A DNA stretch of 64,000 nucleotides from Lepidurus packardi (GCA_023053545.1 JAKZAN010000002.1:1968375-2032374), one strand, 5' to 3'; shown: positions 48,937-64,000, counted from the first letter of the stretch. A program made the numbers and translations. The notes: generated from the sequence alone by a model not told the origin.

Positions 48937-50465
48937 ATGTCTGAATATTGGCTTATTTCCGCTCCTGGGGAGAAGACATGTCAGCAAACTTTCGACAAGC
49001 TCAATGAAGTCACTCACCACCAGAATAATTTGTCTACAAACTACAAATTCGCCATTCCAGACTTAAAGGCAAGCCTATTTTAATTCAAATATTAATATGC
49101 TGTAATTATTATGTGCGAAATAGGTGGGAACATTGGACCAACTTGTTGGTTTGTCAGACGATTTAGGCAAACTAGACACATTTGTGGACCAAGTGACGCG
49201 CAAAATCGCCCTATATTTAGGCGACATTCTTGAAGATCAACGTGACAAGCTAGCCGAAAACTTGCTCGCGAATGGCGTGGATTTGGCCACGTACCTGACG
49301 CGTTTCCAGTGGGATATGGCCAAGTACCCCATTAAACAATCCCTAAGAAACATTTCCGAGATTATTAGCAAGCAAGTGGGTCAAATCGACGCGGACCTCA
49401 AGAGCAAATCCTCTGCGTATAACAATCTCAAAGGCAATTTGCAGAACTTGGAGAAGAAACAAACGTAAACTTTCTGTTTCATTCCGTTTGCTTCAATATT
49501 CCTAATAAAATCTTTCTTGGTTCCACAGCGGAAGTCTTTTAACCCGCAACTTGGTTGATGTGGTCAAAAAAGAGCACTTTGTGCTAGATTCGGAATATCT
49601 AGTAACCCTTTTAGTGGTCGTACCCAAGTACAACCTTTTCTTGCAATTTTGAATGTAGTTCTTATAGTTTAGCGAATTTTCTTTTAGATCGTATGAGAAG
49701 GAATGGCATGAAAAATACGAAAAACTGACCAGTATGGTTGTACCCCGTTCGACTCATATGGTCACCCAGGATGGTGAGCTGGCTTTGTATACTGTCACGC
49801 TTTTCCGGAAAGTAGTCGACGAGTTTAAAGTCCACGCCCGTGAAAACAAGTTTGTCGTGCGCGATTTCACGTATAACGAAGAAGAAATGGCCGCTGGCAA
49901 GAACGAGCTCACCAAGTTGGCGATGGACAAGAAAAAACAATTCGTAAAAAAATCCATTCGTTAAACCTCCTAAAGACTTTTCATTAAAAGCATGTAACTT
50001 AAAACGTAGGGTCCCTTGGTTCGGTGGTTGAAAGTCAACTTTAGCGAGGCATTTACAGCTTGGATCCACGTGAAAGCCTTGCGAGTGTTCGTAGAATCTG
50101 TCTTACGGTAAATTTTTTATCATTACAACACGACTTCGGTGGTTTTTACAAAGTTTGTAGTTATGGTTTACCTGTCAACTTCCAAGCCATGCTGTTGTAC
50201 CCTAACAAAAGGTCTATGAAACGTTTAAGGGAAGTTTTGAACGCGCTCTACATCCATTTGGACGCCAATGCGCTTCATGGAGCTTCAGATGTAATTTGAG
50301 ACATAATTCCTAACGTTTCAAGATTGTATTTAATTTAGTTAATCCTCTTTTTTCCTCTTATTTTAGAATGTGGACATCCCCGGTTTAGGTTTCGGCCAAT
50401 CCGAGTATTTCCCTTACGTCTTTTACAAGATGAATATCGACATGATAGACGTCACTAAATCTTAA
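48937..50465 (+). CDS. ATP6V1C1: V-type proton ATPase subunit C
   Basis: Peripheral stalk subunit that links V1 to V0 and controls assembly of the proton pump on endomembranes. Seven exons: 48937-49068, 49124-49464, 49529-49627, 49688-49943, 50010-50107, 50161-50290 and 50367-50465, giving 384 residues (human C1: 382). Collinear with the family throughout: [14 protein letters not shown] at the start, [42 protein letters not shown]-type [54 protein letters not shown] and DIPGL near the end. Intron 1 has a GC donor (AAG-GCAAGC), one of two GC-AG introns in this window. AATAAA lies at 50724. Convergent with MTAP. Confidence 0.97.
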
Positions 50466-50723
50466 ACAGAATATACTAAGTATAGGGCTAGATGAAAGAA
50501 CGTCAAACTATGTTCTTTTTTCCTCTTTTTTTCTTTTTCTTTTTCCCTCTTTCGCTCTCTTGTTACTCGTTTTTAAAAAGAACGCCAATTCCTGTCAAAT
50601 GATTCCAACCGTGTTGTGCAAAAAAATTAGCAACAAAAGAGTTGATAGTAGTCGTAGTGTGTGTATATAGGTGTTTATCCACGTCTGTTGGCAATGTCTT
50701 GTAAAAAACTGCATTGGGCAATT

Positions 50724-50729
50724 AATAAA
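50724..50729 (+). terminator. Poly(A) signal of V-ATPase subunit C
   Basis: AATAAA lies 259 bases after the stop, only 41 bases before the end of the convergent MTAP coding region. Confidence 0.55.
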
Positions 50730-50769
50730 TCGTCAGCTAAAGGAGAAAACGTGACTGCGTTTAGTTTCC

Positions 50770-51966
50770 CTACTTAATAAGCACGTTTGTCCGCACAGTT
50801 TCCTGAAAAAAAAGAGAAAACATAACTTTTAACAGAACATTTGCATAAATGTGAGTAGAATCATTACTCGAGCTTCTGAAATACGATCGTCCCAGTTTTG
50901 TTGCGCAATTTTGCCTACTGCATGGACTAGAATGGCAGTCACTTTCCCAACGTTTTCTTTGAACGTACTCAAAGCGAGATCCACGTTTACTTTTTCCTTA
51001 TGTTCATGCCAGCAATCGTAATCCGTAGCCATGGCTACTGCTGCGTAGCATAAACCAGCTTCTTTGGCCAAACTAACCTAACGATTACATAATTTTCACT
51101 ACTGCAGTTCCCAATACGCAAAACAGAAAGGCTTGAGGGGATTACTGTTACCTCAGGGACAGTGGTCATGTTGATTACATGAGCTCCCCATGACCGGAAC
51201 AAGCGACTCTCCGCTTTGGATGAGAAACGAGGACCTTCAATAGTAATGCAAGTCCCTACGGTATGGACTTTGATGCCCAAGTCCTTTGCACTTTCGATTA
51301 ATATATTCCGGGTCACAGGGCAGAAAGGTTCATCCATTGGCAAGTGACAGATTCCGCGAGGAGCAATTGCAGTACCGTCATAGAAGGTTTGAGCCCGTTT
51401 TGTGGTACTAAACAGAAAATGGGAAAGTTTAAGTCTTAGAACAAGGATAGAGGTAAGTGGAATACCGATCTATGAACTGGTCGAGGATAACTAGCTCGCC
51501 GGGGGCTATTTCTTCTTGTAAGGATCCGCAGGCGGTGGAAACAATGACATGAGTGCATCCAGCTTCTTTCAAAGCCCAAATGTTCGCGCGGTAGTTGATG
51601 TTGGAGGGCATGTAAGAATGACTACGGCTATGCCTATAAAGGAACAATTTTTGTGTTAAATAACTTGGTTTTTCTTCATAGTAAAGTTGGGGTTTTAGTT
51701 ACCTGGCTAGTAAGACACACTGGATTCCCTTTATCGTGCCGCAAATCAAGGCATCCGAAGGCTCACCGAAAGGTGTTGTAACGATTCTCTCTTCAACATT
51801 TTCCAGAATATCAGGGCTGTACAACCCGGACCCACCTATGATTCCAACCTAAAAATTGTCAAGACACATTAATTGTAACGGCTAATGCACAGCGAGAAAC
51901 GTACGTCCGACTATAGCTTAATGTATATGATGCAGAATAACGAAGCTGTATTACCTTTACTTCCAT
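50770..51966 (-). CDS. MTAP: S-methyl-5'-thioadenosine phosphorylase
   Basis: Cytosolic enzyme of methionine salvage that splits methylthioadenosine with phosphate into adenine and methylthioribose-1-phosphate. Six exons in gene order: 51955-51966, 51703-51848, 51466-51633, 51152-51407, 50868-51077 and 50770-50802, giving 274 residues (human 283). Seen: the N-terminal phosphate loop [81 protein letters not shown]; and [13 protein letters not shown]. The Asp-Tyr-Asp context in the last block fits MTAP rather than inosine/guanosine PNP. The first exon has only four codons. The gene is convergent with V-ATPase C and lies next to a DNA transposon remnant. Confidence 0.95.
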
Positions 51967-52233
51967 AATTTATCTCGACAAATTGAGATGAGTTTCACTA
52001 ACAACACAAGAGGAGAAGCACCGATTGAATTGATCAAGTTCCTAAAGTAGTGTTCTGGAACTTTCCGTAAAAACCTCCTGTCGTTCAGTTCCGTTCCGTT
52101 CATTTGGCCGGAATGGGAACGGAGCGGCGTTGCAGAGAGTGGCAGGGAACGGAGCGATAGGGAAAATTTACCGTTCCGATAGCGCCAGTAGTGGCCAGAC
52201 AATTTTTTTTCCCGATTTACGAGTCGGACTATA

Positions 52234-52305
52234 AGGTTGTTTCCAAATTCACCAACGCCACCTAGCGAAGATCTTGAGAACTAGTGTTCCGCCATTACAA
52301 CCCCA
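52234..52305. repeat. Left terminal inverted repeat
   Basis: 72 bases matching the inverted right end (53741-53803) in blocks: GTTGTTTCCAAA, CGCCACCTA, GAGAA and CCGCCATTACAACCCCA, with small indels between. Confidence 0.8.
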
Positions 52306-52362
52306 TCAATATGAAACTCTCGCATGATACAGTGGTATACTTTCTCTCGCTTGCCACTTAAA

Positions 52363-52755
52363 ATGGGTGAAAATCAAGACCCAAAGTGGACAAACTGCAT
52401 AGAAAAGGTGCCTCAGATTACCGAGCAGCTAATTCACGAGTATTTTTCCTCCCAAACGTCCTCAGCGAGACATTACAATAGGAGTGAACTATCTTTGAAT
52501 GACCATTACGTTACGAACACGGAGACTCAAATTTCGGTCTGTGGGAAAGAAATTCGCGTTCGCGCTAAGTGTCACAGAAGCTTCAAGAAAAACGACAAGC
52601 CACACAATGTTGAGTTTCTGCTCAGAACATCAAATGCATGCAAATCGTGGCAAGACTTAATTCTGTCAGCCGTTTGTTCATGCACTGTGGGTCCGTTCAT
52701 GCATCCGGAGACTCCATTCCGGTGTACAGTTTCATTAGGCTCTGATTTGCTGTAA
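52363..52755 (+). pseudogene. Truncated SWIM/YqaJ-type transposon protein
   Basis: The frame starts at ATG 52363 (an in-frame ATG at 52324 is the alternative) and runs to 52755. Its first about 110 residues resemble the N-terminal part of invertebrate SWIM-YqaJ proteins: a VPQIT start block, then RAKCHRSFKKNDKPHNVEF and VCSCTVG, the beginning of a SWIM zinc motif (C-x-C). The expected C-x-H half and the YqaJ exonuclease domain are missing. From about 52695 the reading is simply the antisense of the neighbouring transposase gene. The family identity is inferred from motif order. Confidence 0.6.
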
Positions 52756-53663
52756 TGGCATCAAACGACATTTGACAGGATTTCAATTTGACTATCTCAC
52801 GTTGTGCCAATGACAGATCCCGACGCGCCTCCTCCAAGGAGACCTACACATATTATTTTAACATTGTTTGTTGAACTACACTGATTGTACCTTCAAGAGT
52901 TTGTTTTCGTTTTCAGCCCTGAACCTGGCAATTCTCTCCTTCGATACATCATACATTAGTGATTCCTTCTCTCTTTTCATATCTTCCAACAGCAAAAGGA
53001 GTTCATCTACTGTTCGTTCAGTGTGTGGCTGATGCGGCTCAGAAGATAGTTGAATCTCAGGGGTAGCAAGATTAAAACTGTCATCTGTTCGCACTGTTTG
53101 CGACTCAGATGGTTCAAGCGATTCTTGGGGCGACGGTTCAAGTTGACTGGAACACTCATCATTGTTATCGATTGGTTTACCTACGTCGAAGGTTTAAACT
53201 TCAAAATTATACTTTACATTAATGTACAAAGATATACCCTGCTCATTTACACCCTGAACTTCATCTCCAAGGATACTCTCAGTGAGGAATCTGCGCTTAG
53301 CAGGTAGTTTTCTCGGCTTTGGACTTGGTTTAAAATAAAAAATGGAAGGTAAGACACCTGGCCGAAGTAGCCGCCTTCCAGAAGGAGGATTGTAAGAGTA
53401 AAAGTCCTCCACTTTGTAATGCTTGGAACAAATTATGGTCCTTCTCGTTACCTGCATATAAACAAAGTCAGTTTTAATGTTAATGTACTTAATATTTCAC
53501 TTGCTCTGAAATGTGGGCCAATGTCTCTTCTGATTCTCAAAGCAAACTGCTTCTGTAACTTCGGCTCTTTTGGTAGAACATGAAATGAGATTTTGGGCCC
53601 ATCGCTCTTTTCCCCCAAGTTTCCCGTCTGGGATTTGCACCGAGGAACACAACAATACCGCAT
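52697..53663 (-). CDS. Truncated THAP-domain transposase (DNA-binding and coiled-coil part only)
   Basis: Four exons in gene order: 53505-53663, 53238-53451, 52891-53180 and 52697-52843, giving 269 residues. Seen: a complete THAP zinc finger (C5, C9, C61, H64; the CVPRC, FHVLPKEPKLQKQF, CSKHY and GVLPSIF blocks); an acidic, Ser-rich linker; a Leu-rich coiled coil (ERTVDELLLLLEDMKRE); and the start of the transposase core (NQSLMKLYTGMESPDA), which stops at once. The DDE catalytic domain is absent. Intron 1 is only 53 bases and needs a GC donor (GCAAGT) to keep frame. The intact splicing and frame mean a short protein could still be made and might bind element ends. It could equally be a dead remnant. 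Confidence 0.7.
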
Positions 53664-53740
53664 TTGTATGCTTTAGAAACTCAACTAAGTAGAAAAACAA
53701 AGAAACAATAACACATTGATTTATGACAACTGTCAGCGAA

Positions 53741-53803
53741 TGGGGTTGTAATGGCGGATTTACCATTGTTTCTCAATAGGTGGCGTATTTTGGAAACAAC
53801 CCT
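53741..53803. repeat. Right terminal inverted repeat
   Basis: 63 bases, inverted partner of 52234-52305, ending GGAAACAACCCT. Followed by ATA, which also precedes the left end. Confidence 0.8.
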
Positions 53804-54519
53804 ATAGGAATCATACTATAGAAGTGTTGTAAGTGCTGACGAACCAAATAGTACATCCAGCTCTCGTCTTGATTAAACCTCTTGATTAAACCTCTCGTCT
53901 TGAAGTCTTGATTAAACCTCGACAAGCCCTTCGCAACGGTCGAATGTCTACCCATAAACTGAAACCTTTTCAAAAGGATTTGGCGTTTCCCGATTCTTTG
54001 TGTAAACGGTTTATTTATTTTAATTTTGATTACTGAAATAGGGATTCCTTAAATAGCAGTGGCTATGCATAATGGAGCAACTGGAGGAGTAACCTTTCTG
54101 ATTTGGCACTAACTTCTCATTACTGGTACTTTGTTACTGTATATTATAAGTAATAAATGCGTTGTTAGTTTCAGTTCAATTTTATTAAGCATAATAGTTA
54201 TTAATTTTCTTTTTTTAATTATTTTCCATAAAATTATCGGGTCTTTGAGCGGATCGGCTCAGTGAGCGGAACAAATCTTTGAACAGCTCCGGAACCCCTT
54301 TCCGGAGCGAGTAACAGAGGGCAGCAGTTACTTGAAAAGTAATTGGCCGGCTTCAAATTACTGGGCATTCGCTACTTCGCGTATAGTGGCTGGAGTACTG
54401 TAAATTATTGCAAGTGCTGGCCAACAGAGAGCGCGATGGAATGTTTTCTAAACAATTTAACAAGAAGGTCGGACTTTTAACAGTGAAGTTAAATTTTTTA
54501 CCCAGATTCAATTAAAGTT
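53804..54519. other. Upstream region of CPSF3 with repeat debris
   Basis: CTTGATTAAACCTC is repeated near 53867-53920. The stretch around 54240-54360 is rich in CCGGA and GGAAC words like those at 52040-52190, on the other side of the transposon, and may be debris of another mobile element. No gene is supported. Confidence 0.45.
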
Positions 54520-57522
<3,003 letters not shown>

Positions 57523-57739
57523 TTTTTTTTACCAGTGTAATGGCGTGAAAGTAAGAAATACACCTAAAAACTAAGAGTTCCGTATTATTTGAGTTAGATT
57601 GCATTGATTTGTAATGAACTCTGATATACAGTCGTTCGAGTTAAAATATCCTTTTTTCCTTAAACTATTGCATTAAAGTCACCGTCAGTTCTTAGAATTC
57701 TTTTCCCAAACACTAAAAAGCTCCATTTTTCCGAAGAGT

Positions 57740-59405
<1,666 letters not shown>

Positions 59406-59982
59406 TTTATGTGATTTCGGGAAGGAAGACTATTAAAAATTCTGGACACAGAGCGTTAATTACTCGGAAACAGTCCGAAGGAATGAGGACGGGCTTGGGG
59501 CTTTACGAAAAAAATTATACGAACCGCGAAACAAATATATTGGGTGTATCTAGATTCTAACTCTTCACCCTTTTTTACTGCAACCTGCAATCAAAGATTT
59601 TCCTTTAAAATCGTTCGCCAAATCTCGCTAGTAGGTGCCAGCACAAGCTTATATTTACGTTCTTTTAATTAGGCTATCTCTACAGGAAGCCAAATTCTCG
59701 GTAAAAGAAAGCGGGCGAGAGGGTATTTTTCGTTTTCCTGCAATTGCATGTGTCATGCGTCACGGGCAGCTCTTCTGTGCTTTCGATGTAATCTGATAAG
59801 TCTGCGATACCACCTTGCATTAGTATGTGAAACAAGCTCGAATTGTAAGTACGTGATTAGTGCTCGGATTCTGATTTCAGGCTAATAGATACAATAACTC
59901 TTATTTATTTCCTTTTTAATGTTTGAAGGATAAGGAAAGCGTTGTGGCTGTGAAAATTTGTAAATTGATTGCAAGATCGAAG
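59406..59982. promoter_or_regulatory. Divergent promoter region, ACAA2 and CAPN5
   Basis: 577 bases separate the two start codons. On the plus side a GAATT-GTAAGT donor at about 59847 and a TTTGAAG acceptor near 59928 suggest a non-coding first exon and a short 5'-UTR intron for calpain. I see no clear TATA box. Confidence 0.5.
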
Positions 59983-62900
59983 ATGGGTTTATTTGATTCA
60001 GCTAGCCCGTTTAAAGGCCAACGATTTGAAACTCTACGAAGGAAACATCGTTCCCTCGGTGTTCCCTTTACGGATCCTTTGTTTCCTGCTTCAAATTCCA
60101 GTGTATTTTTCTCCAAACGACCGCCTGGCAAAGTCGAATGGAAAAGACCAGGAGTAAATATCAATTGGCTTATGTTTCCTTATTTATCCCGTTTATTTGC
60201 TTGCCTTTATTTATTTAAATTAGGAAATTTGCAGCAAGCCTAAGCTATTTGATGGAGGGATAAGTGCAGGTGACGTCTTTCAGGGGCAGCTTGGCAATTG
60301 TTGGTTTGTGGCTGCTTGCTCGGTTTTAGCTGGCGTTAAAGAATTATGGCATAAGGTAACAAAAGCTTATATATAACAAAAGCAGTTGTATTCTTTATCA
60401 ATTTCGTTTTCTTTCTTTCTTTTTTTAAATACTTATTTTGTTGTATTTCTGGCGCGTTTATATAGGTAATTCCAGACTACAAGGACCAAGAGTGGGATTT
60501 CGAAAAGACTGACAATTACGCAGGGATTTTCCATTTCCGGTTTTGGCGGTTTGGGGAATGGATTGACGTTGTGATCGACGATCTTCTGCCCACGGTGCAA
60601 GGTCGTTTAATTTTCACCCATTCCCAAAGCAAAAACGAATTTTGGAGCGCGTTGCTCGAAAAAGCTTATGCCAAGTACGTGCCATAGGTGTGTATCACTA
60701 TCACCATAGTGATAATTTTTTCCTTCCTTATCGGATTTTTAGGGTGAATGGCTCATACGAAGCGTTAGATGGCGGCAATTTGAGCGATGCTTTAGTTGAT
60801 TTTACCAGTGGAGTATCGGAAACCATTGAATTAGCTGCTTCCGGCTACGCTACCGATGAAGACAGACGGAAAGAACTCTTTCGACTTATGCTGAAACAAA
60901 AAGAAAATCATGCTTTAATGTGCTGCGCAGTTGCGGTAATAAAATCTTAATTTAAATCAAATAGGCAGCTTTAAATTTATAAGTTAATTTAGGCGACGAA
61001 TCGAGGAGAGATTGAATCCCGTACTGCCATGGGACTAGTCAAAGGCCACGCCTACGGAATTACAGCTGTCCGGAAAGTGAATTTGAAAGACACTCGGCTT
61101 CTCGCTTTCCTTAGGTAACTTAATTTCGGTCGTTTTGTCGAATTAAAATAGTATTTCGAGATAGATAATCAATAGTAATCATCGTTTACATTCGTAGGGG
61201 CCGTGAGAAGGTTAATATGGTACGGTTACGCAATCCTTGGGGCGAGAAAGAATGGACAGGAGCGTTTAGTGACGGGTAAGTTAAGTTTTGAAACGCATGC
61301 GAACGTAAATCAAGACTTGTGGATGCACTCAAGACTTGTGGATGACATGCACTCGTAGAAATCCTGTATCTTGACCCTAACGCCTTGCGAGCATGAAACT
61401 TTCTTAACTGTGGAGGGTATGAGCCCCAATTTAAGCTTAAGAAGCCAGTTAGAATGGCAATTAAGCTTGCCGGCTTAGTTTTAAGCAGCGTTTTCGTTCG
61501 ATGCAGAAGCAATACAGGGTCAGGATCCAAGACAGTCCCGTCCAAAGCCTCAGAAGAGCAAGAATGTGTTCCGTTCTTGTTCACAGCTGCCTATTTGACT
61601 CGCGTGTATTCCAGGTCGCCTGAGTGGGCTCGTATAAGCGTCTCCGAGCGAGAAAAACTGGGTCTGACCTTCGAAGAAGATGGAGAATTCTGGTAAGTCG
61701 TCGATTTCGCTTTACATTTTGCGATAACTTATTACAATTTCAGGTGGTTGTCGCTCTTGAGCTAATAATGAGTGCTATTTTTTATTTGCGGGGGGTTTGG
61801 CGAACCTTAGGATGACGTTTGATGATTTTGTCACCCATTTTACGGAAGTATCCATCTGCCACTTACTCAACACGTCTGTCTTTACGTTGAGTCAACGATG
61901 GCAAGAAATGAGGGTGTTCGGATCGTGGACATCCGGAGCACGTGGTACTGAATCGGATCGGTCAGGGGGCTGTGCCAATAACCGAATTTCCTTCACTCGT
62001 AACCCTCAAGTAAAGCAACAGTCTATTTTTTAAATTTAAACATTATTTATTTATTCGAATGACTTTTTCTTATTTTCTTATATTTACGTGTATTGTATGA
62101 AATTAATTAATTAAATATTTTATTTTCGTAGTATTGCTTCGATATTGCTTCAGATGGGGAAGAAGTAGCCATACAGCTCTCTCAAAAGGATGTTCGAGAG
62201 AAAAAACAAGAAGGAGCCGAGAATTTAGTGATTGGTTTTCACGTCTTGAAGGTAAGACGCTATAAATTAGACTCGTGTCGCTTAAAAGTGTGTTCTGTTT
62301 TTTCAGGTGGAAGTTAACCGGAAGTACAGGTTGCATTTAATGCAAGAAACGGCTGGAACTTCGGATTATATCAGAACCCGCAGCGTTTTCCTAAGGAAAC
62401 AGTTCCAGCGCGGAAGATACGTTCTCTTGCCCACCACGTTCGCGCCTGGTCAATTTGGCGAGTATTTGCTGCGATTTTTTTCGACCAGCGACACCAATTT
62501 CCAGTACATTTTGTTTATCTCAGTCGTTTTTCTAACTTTAAAATCATGAATTTTCCTTGTGTTGCGAAAAATTGCAGTCAATTGAAGAAAGAAGTGCCTA
62601 GTCAAAGTATCTGCCCTTGTATCCAGTACCCAATAGCTGTAACCATGGTCATTGTACGGAGTGTCTCTGGCTTATTGAAAAGCGACGCCTTTGGAAGTAA
62701 GTTGTATCTTAACAAAGATTTTTTGTATTAATTTTGGATAATTTACAGCCGCAGATCCTTACTGTATAATTAAATGTGGGAAAGAAAGCGTTCGGAGTCA
62801 TATAGTGAAAGATTCCTTGGATGCTACGTGGAATACTGCTGCCGTTTTCTACCGGAACGATTTGTCCAAGCCAGTGAAAATCCAGGTAATTGCGTATTGA

Positions 62901-63148
62901 TTTGTGATGTTGACATTCAAAGGTTGTCATTATTGACTCTTGACAATTTCTGTCGGCGGGATTAGGTTTGGAATAGTAATTTGGTCGTGGATACGTTCAT
63001 GGGCCAGGCTTTATTGGAAGCTCCCGTGAGTCGTGGTCGTAAAGCTACTGCCTTGGAATTGCATGGCCGGGGTACTCACCGTAATGAGAAAAAGCCTGGC
63101 AAAGTGACAGTCGAGTTTCACACGGAAGATGACTTGCTGAGCATTTGA
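59983..63148 (+). CDS. CAPN5: Calpain-5 type cysteine protease (C2-domain calpain)
   Basis: Calcium-regulated intracellular protease of the CAPN5/TRA-3 branch, which ends in a C2 domain instead of EF-hands. Thirteen exons: 59983-60153, 60224-60355, 60466-60674, 60743-60935, 60993-61114, 61198-61275, 61615-61692, 61811-62009, 62132-62251, 62307-62503, 62578-62696, 62749-62885 and 62966-63148, giving 645 residues (human CAPN5: 640). Seen: DPLFPA and WKRPG at the N-terminus; protease core with Cys83 (GQLGNCWF), His254 (KGHAYGIT) and Asn288 (RLRNPWG), the complete triad; the calpain-type beta-sandwich ([25 protein letters not shown]); and a C2 domain ([26 protein letters not shown]-like KIQVWNSN). 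Intron 6 is 339 bases, the others mostly 60-120. The start was chosen as the first ATG in frame after a probable 5'-UTR intron. Confidence 0.96.
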
Positions 63149-64000
63149 GAAATAACGAGAGCCAGTTGCCTAAAAGCTTTACCCTAGCCTGCCTTGTCCC
63201 TCCCCATGCACTGAAGAGTACTATACCGGTGATGACGTTTTGATACACTTTGAATATCCTTAGCCAAGAATTCGTCCATATCATGTCTTGCGAAGAAGTA
63301 ATCGGTTGAATTTTTTGAAAGTTTCCTTTGGAGAGAAAGAGTGCCTTTTTGAAACAATTTGACGCACAAACGTTCTCAGAAGGCCTTGTTTTTGTTAATA
63401 TTTTGATTTGGGTAACCTTGTGCTCTCTAATAGTGATTCATTAATTCGTTGTTTACGTTACTAGCCCAGTTTTGGTCTATCTAACCGTTCCTTGTTTTGA
63501 TTTTCATTGTTGAGATTTTCTTGAAATTACTTTATCAATTGGTTAGCTTGATTTAGGGGAAAAACACTTGGCCAGTGTGCATAATTCTCTTTGTTTTTAT
63601 TGTGCAATACAAACTGTGACTCAAAACCTTTGCGGATACGATAGAACACTAAACGAAACACTAGAAAAAAATCGTTGTGGAGCCGTGGCGGAGTGTGTAA
63701 TTTATTTTTTGTGGGCTGGAGCCACATGGAAGTCTTGGTGACATGGTTGTTGGCGACAGTCTTATCACTGGCAGCGAAGAATACTCTCTGGCCATTCAAA
63801 AAGGATCCTTTGGCCTTTATCCTCCGGAGGAGTGTGCAGGCTTGTAAAGTCTTGCTGCGTATCAGCTAAAGTGAGTTGAACTGGCGCCAGAAAAAAATCC
63901 CGCTTCTTATACCTTCCACTTTTTCTGTTGCTTCATCCTTCTTTTTTTTATTCATTGATTTTTGTATTTCCTAGCGAATAGAAATGGAACAAAGATGTGG
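63149..64000. other. Right edge: calpain 3' region and one unexplained frame
   Basis: The calpain 3' UTR should lie here. A plus frame at about 63717-63848 reads HGSLGDMVVGDSLITGSEEY and onward for about 40 residues to a TAA, with codon use that looks protein-like. No start or splice partner is visible inside the window. The rest is AT-rich and featureless. Confidence 0.35.

Larger units (their letters stand above)
52234..53803. mobile_element. Internally deleted ISL2EU/IS4EU-like DNA transposon
   Basis: Imperfect terminal inverted repeats (left 52234-52305, right 53741-53803) begin AGG(G)TTGTTTCC and share the blocks CGCCACCTA and CCGCCATTACAACCCCA. The flanks show a possible 3-bp ATA duplication. 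Inside are two convergent truncated genes. A plus-strand frame resembles the N-terminal SWIM-type part of a YqaJ-nuclease protein. A minus-strand spliced frame is a THAP-domain transposase N-terminus. Both break at about 52695-52705. A pair of genes of exactly these types is what ISL2EU-type elements carry, so the middle (nuclease and DDE catalytic parts) appears to have been lost in one deletion. Superfamily assignment is from remembered gene content. Confidence 0.75.

Overview
This is nuclear DNA of an animal, not a prokaryote. Almost every confident gene is split into short exons by GT-AG introns, mostly 50-90 bases long. The gene set (Rebers-Riddiford cuticle protein, two CPAP1-type chitin-binding proteins, V-ATPase subunit C, CPSF73, calpain-5, ABCB8) is that of an arthropod. 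Gene density, tiny introns and a Mag-clade retrotransposon make a branchiopod crustacean of the Daphnia kind my best guess; the species is inference. I found no rRNA, tRNA or CRISPR array.

Left part (1-10 kb) is mobile-element territory. A nearly intact Mag-clade (Ty3/Gypsy) LTR retrotransposon (276-4895) has identical 178-bp LTRs, a 5-bp target duplication and one frameshift in its integrase. Further right are a decayed open frame, a fragment of a repeat-associated protein, an 846-bp inverted-repeat element with a central palindrome, a diverged tandem duplication split by a 257-bp MITE-like insert, and a CATG-dense stretch.

Middle (10-34 kb): a small cuticle protein gene (+), an orphan lola-like zinc-finger exon (-), a core-1 beta-galactosyltransferase gene (C1GALT1 type, -) with an odd repetitive tail, two tail-to-tail SLC17 major-facilitator paralogues (+ at 19.1-22.0 kb, - at 24.1-28.6 kb), and the mitochondrial ABC transporter ABCB8 (-, 30.4-33.6 kb).

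Right part (37-64 kb) is gene-dense. Two tandem CPAP1-like chitin-binding genes (+) are followed by a SON-like splicing factor (-) that shares a 367-bp head-to-head promoter with V-ATPase subunit C (+). Next come MTAP (-), an internally deleted ISL2EU/IS4EU-like DNA transposon with convergent truncated genes (52.2-53.8 kb), CPSF3/CPSF73 (+), mitochondrial 3-ketoacyl-CoA thiolase ACAA2 (-) and calpain-5 (+). Neighbouring genes alternate between convergent pairs (gaps of 157, 304 and 217 bases between stops) and divergent pairs. The housekeeping genes belong to separate pathways (proton pumping, methionine salvage, mRNA 3'-end cleavage, beta-oxidation, proteolysis); apart from the duplicated pairs I see no functional cluster.

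Exon models were built by hand from splice signals and reading-frame continuity. For each complete model the exon lengths sum to a multiple of three and end at a stop.
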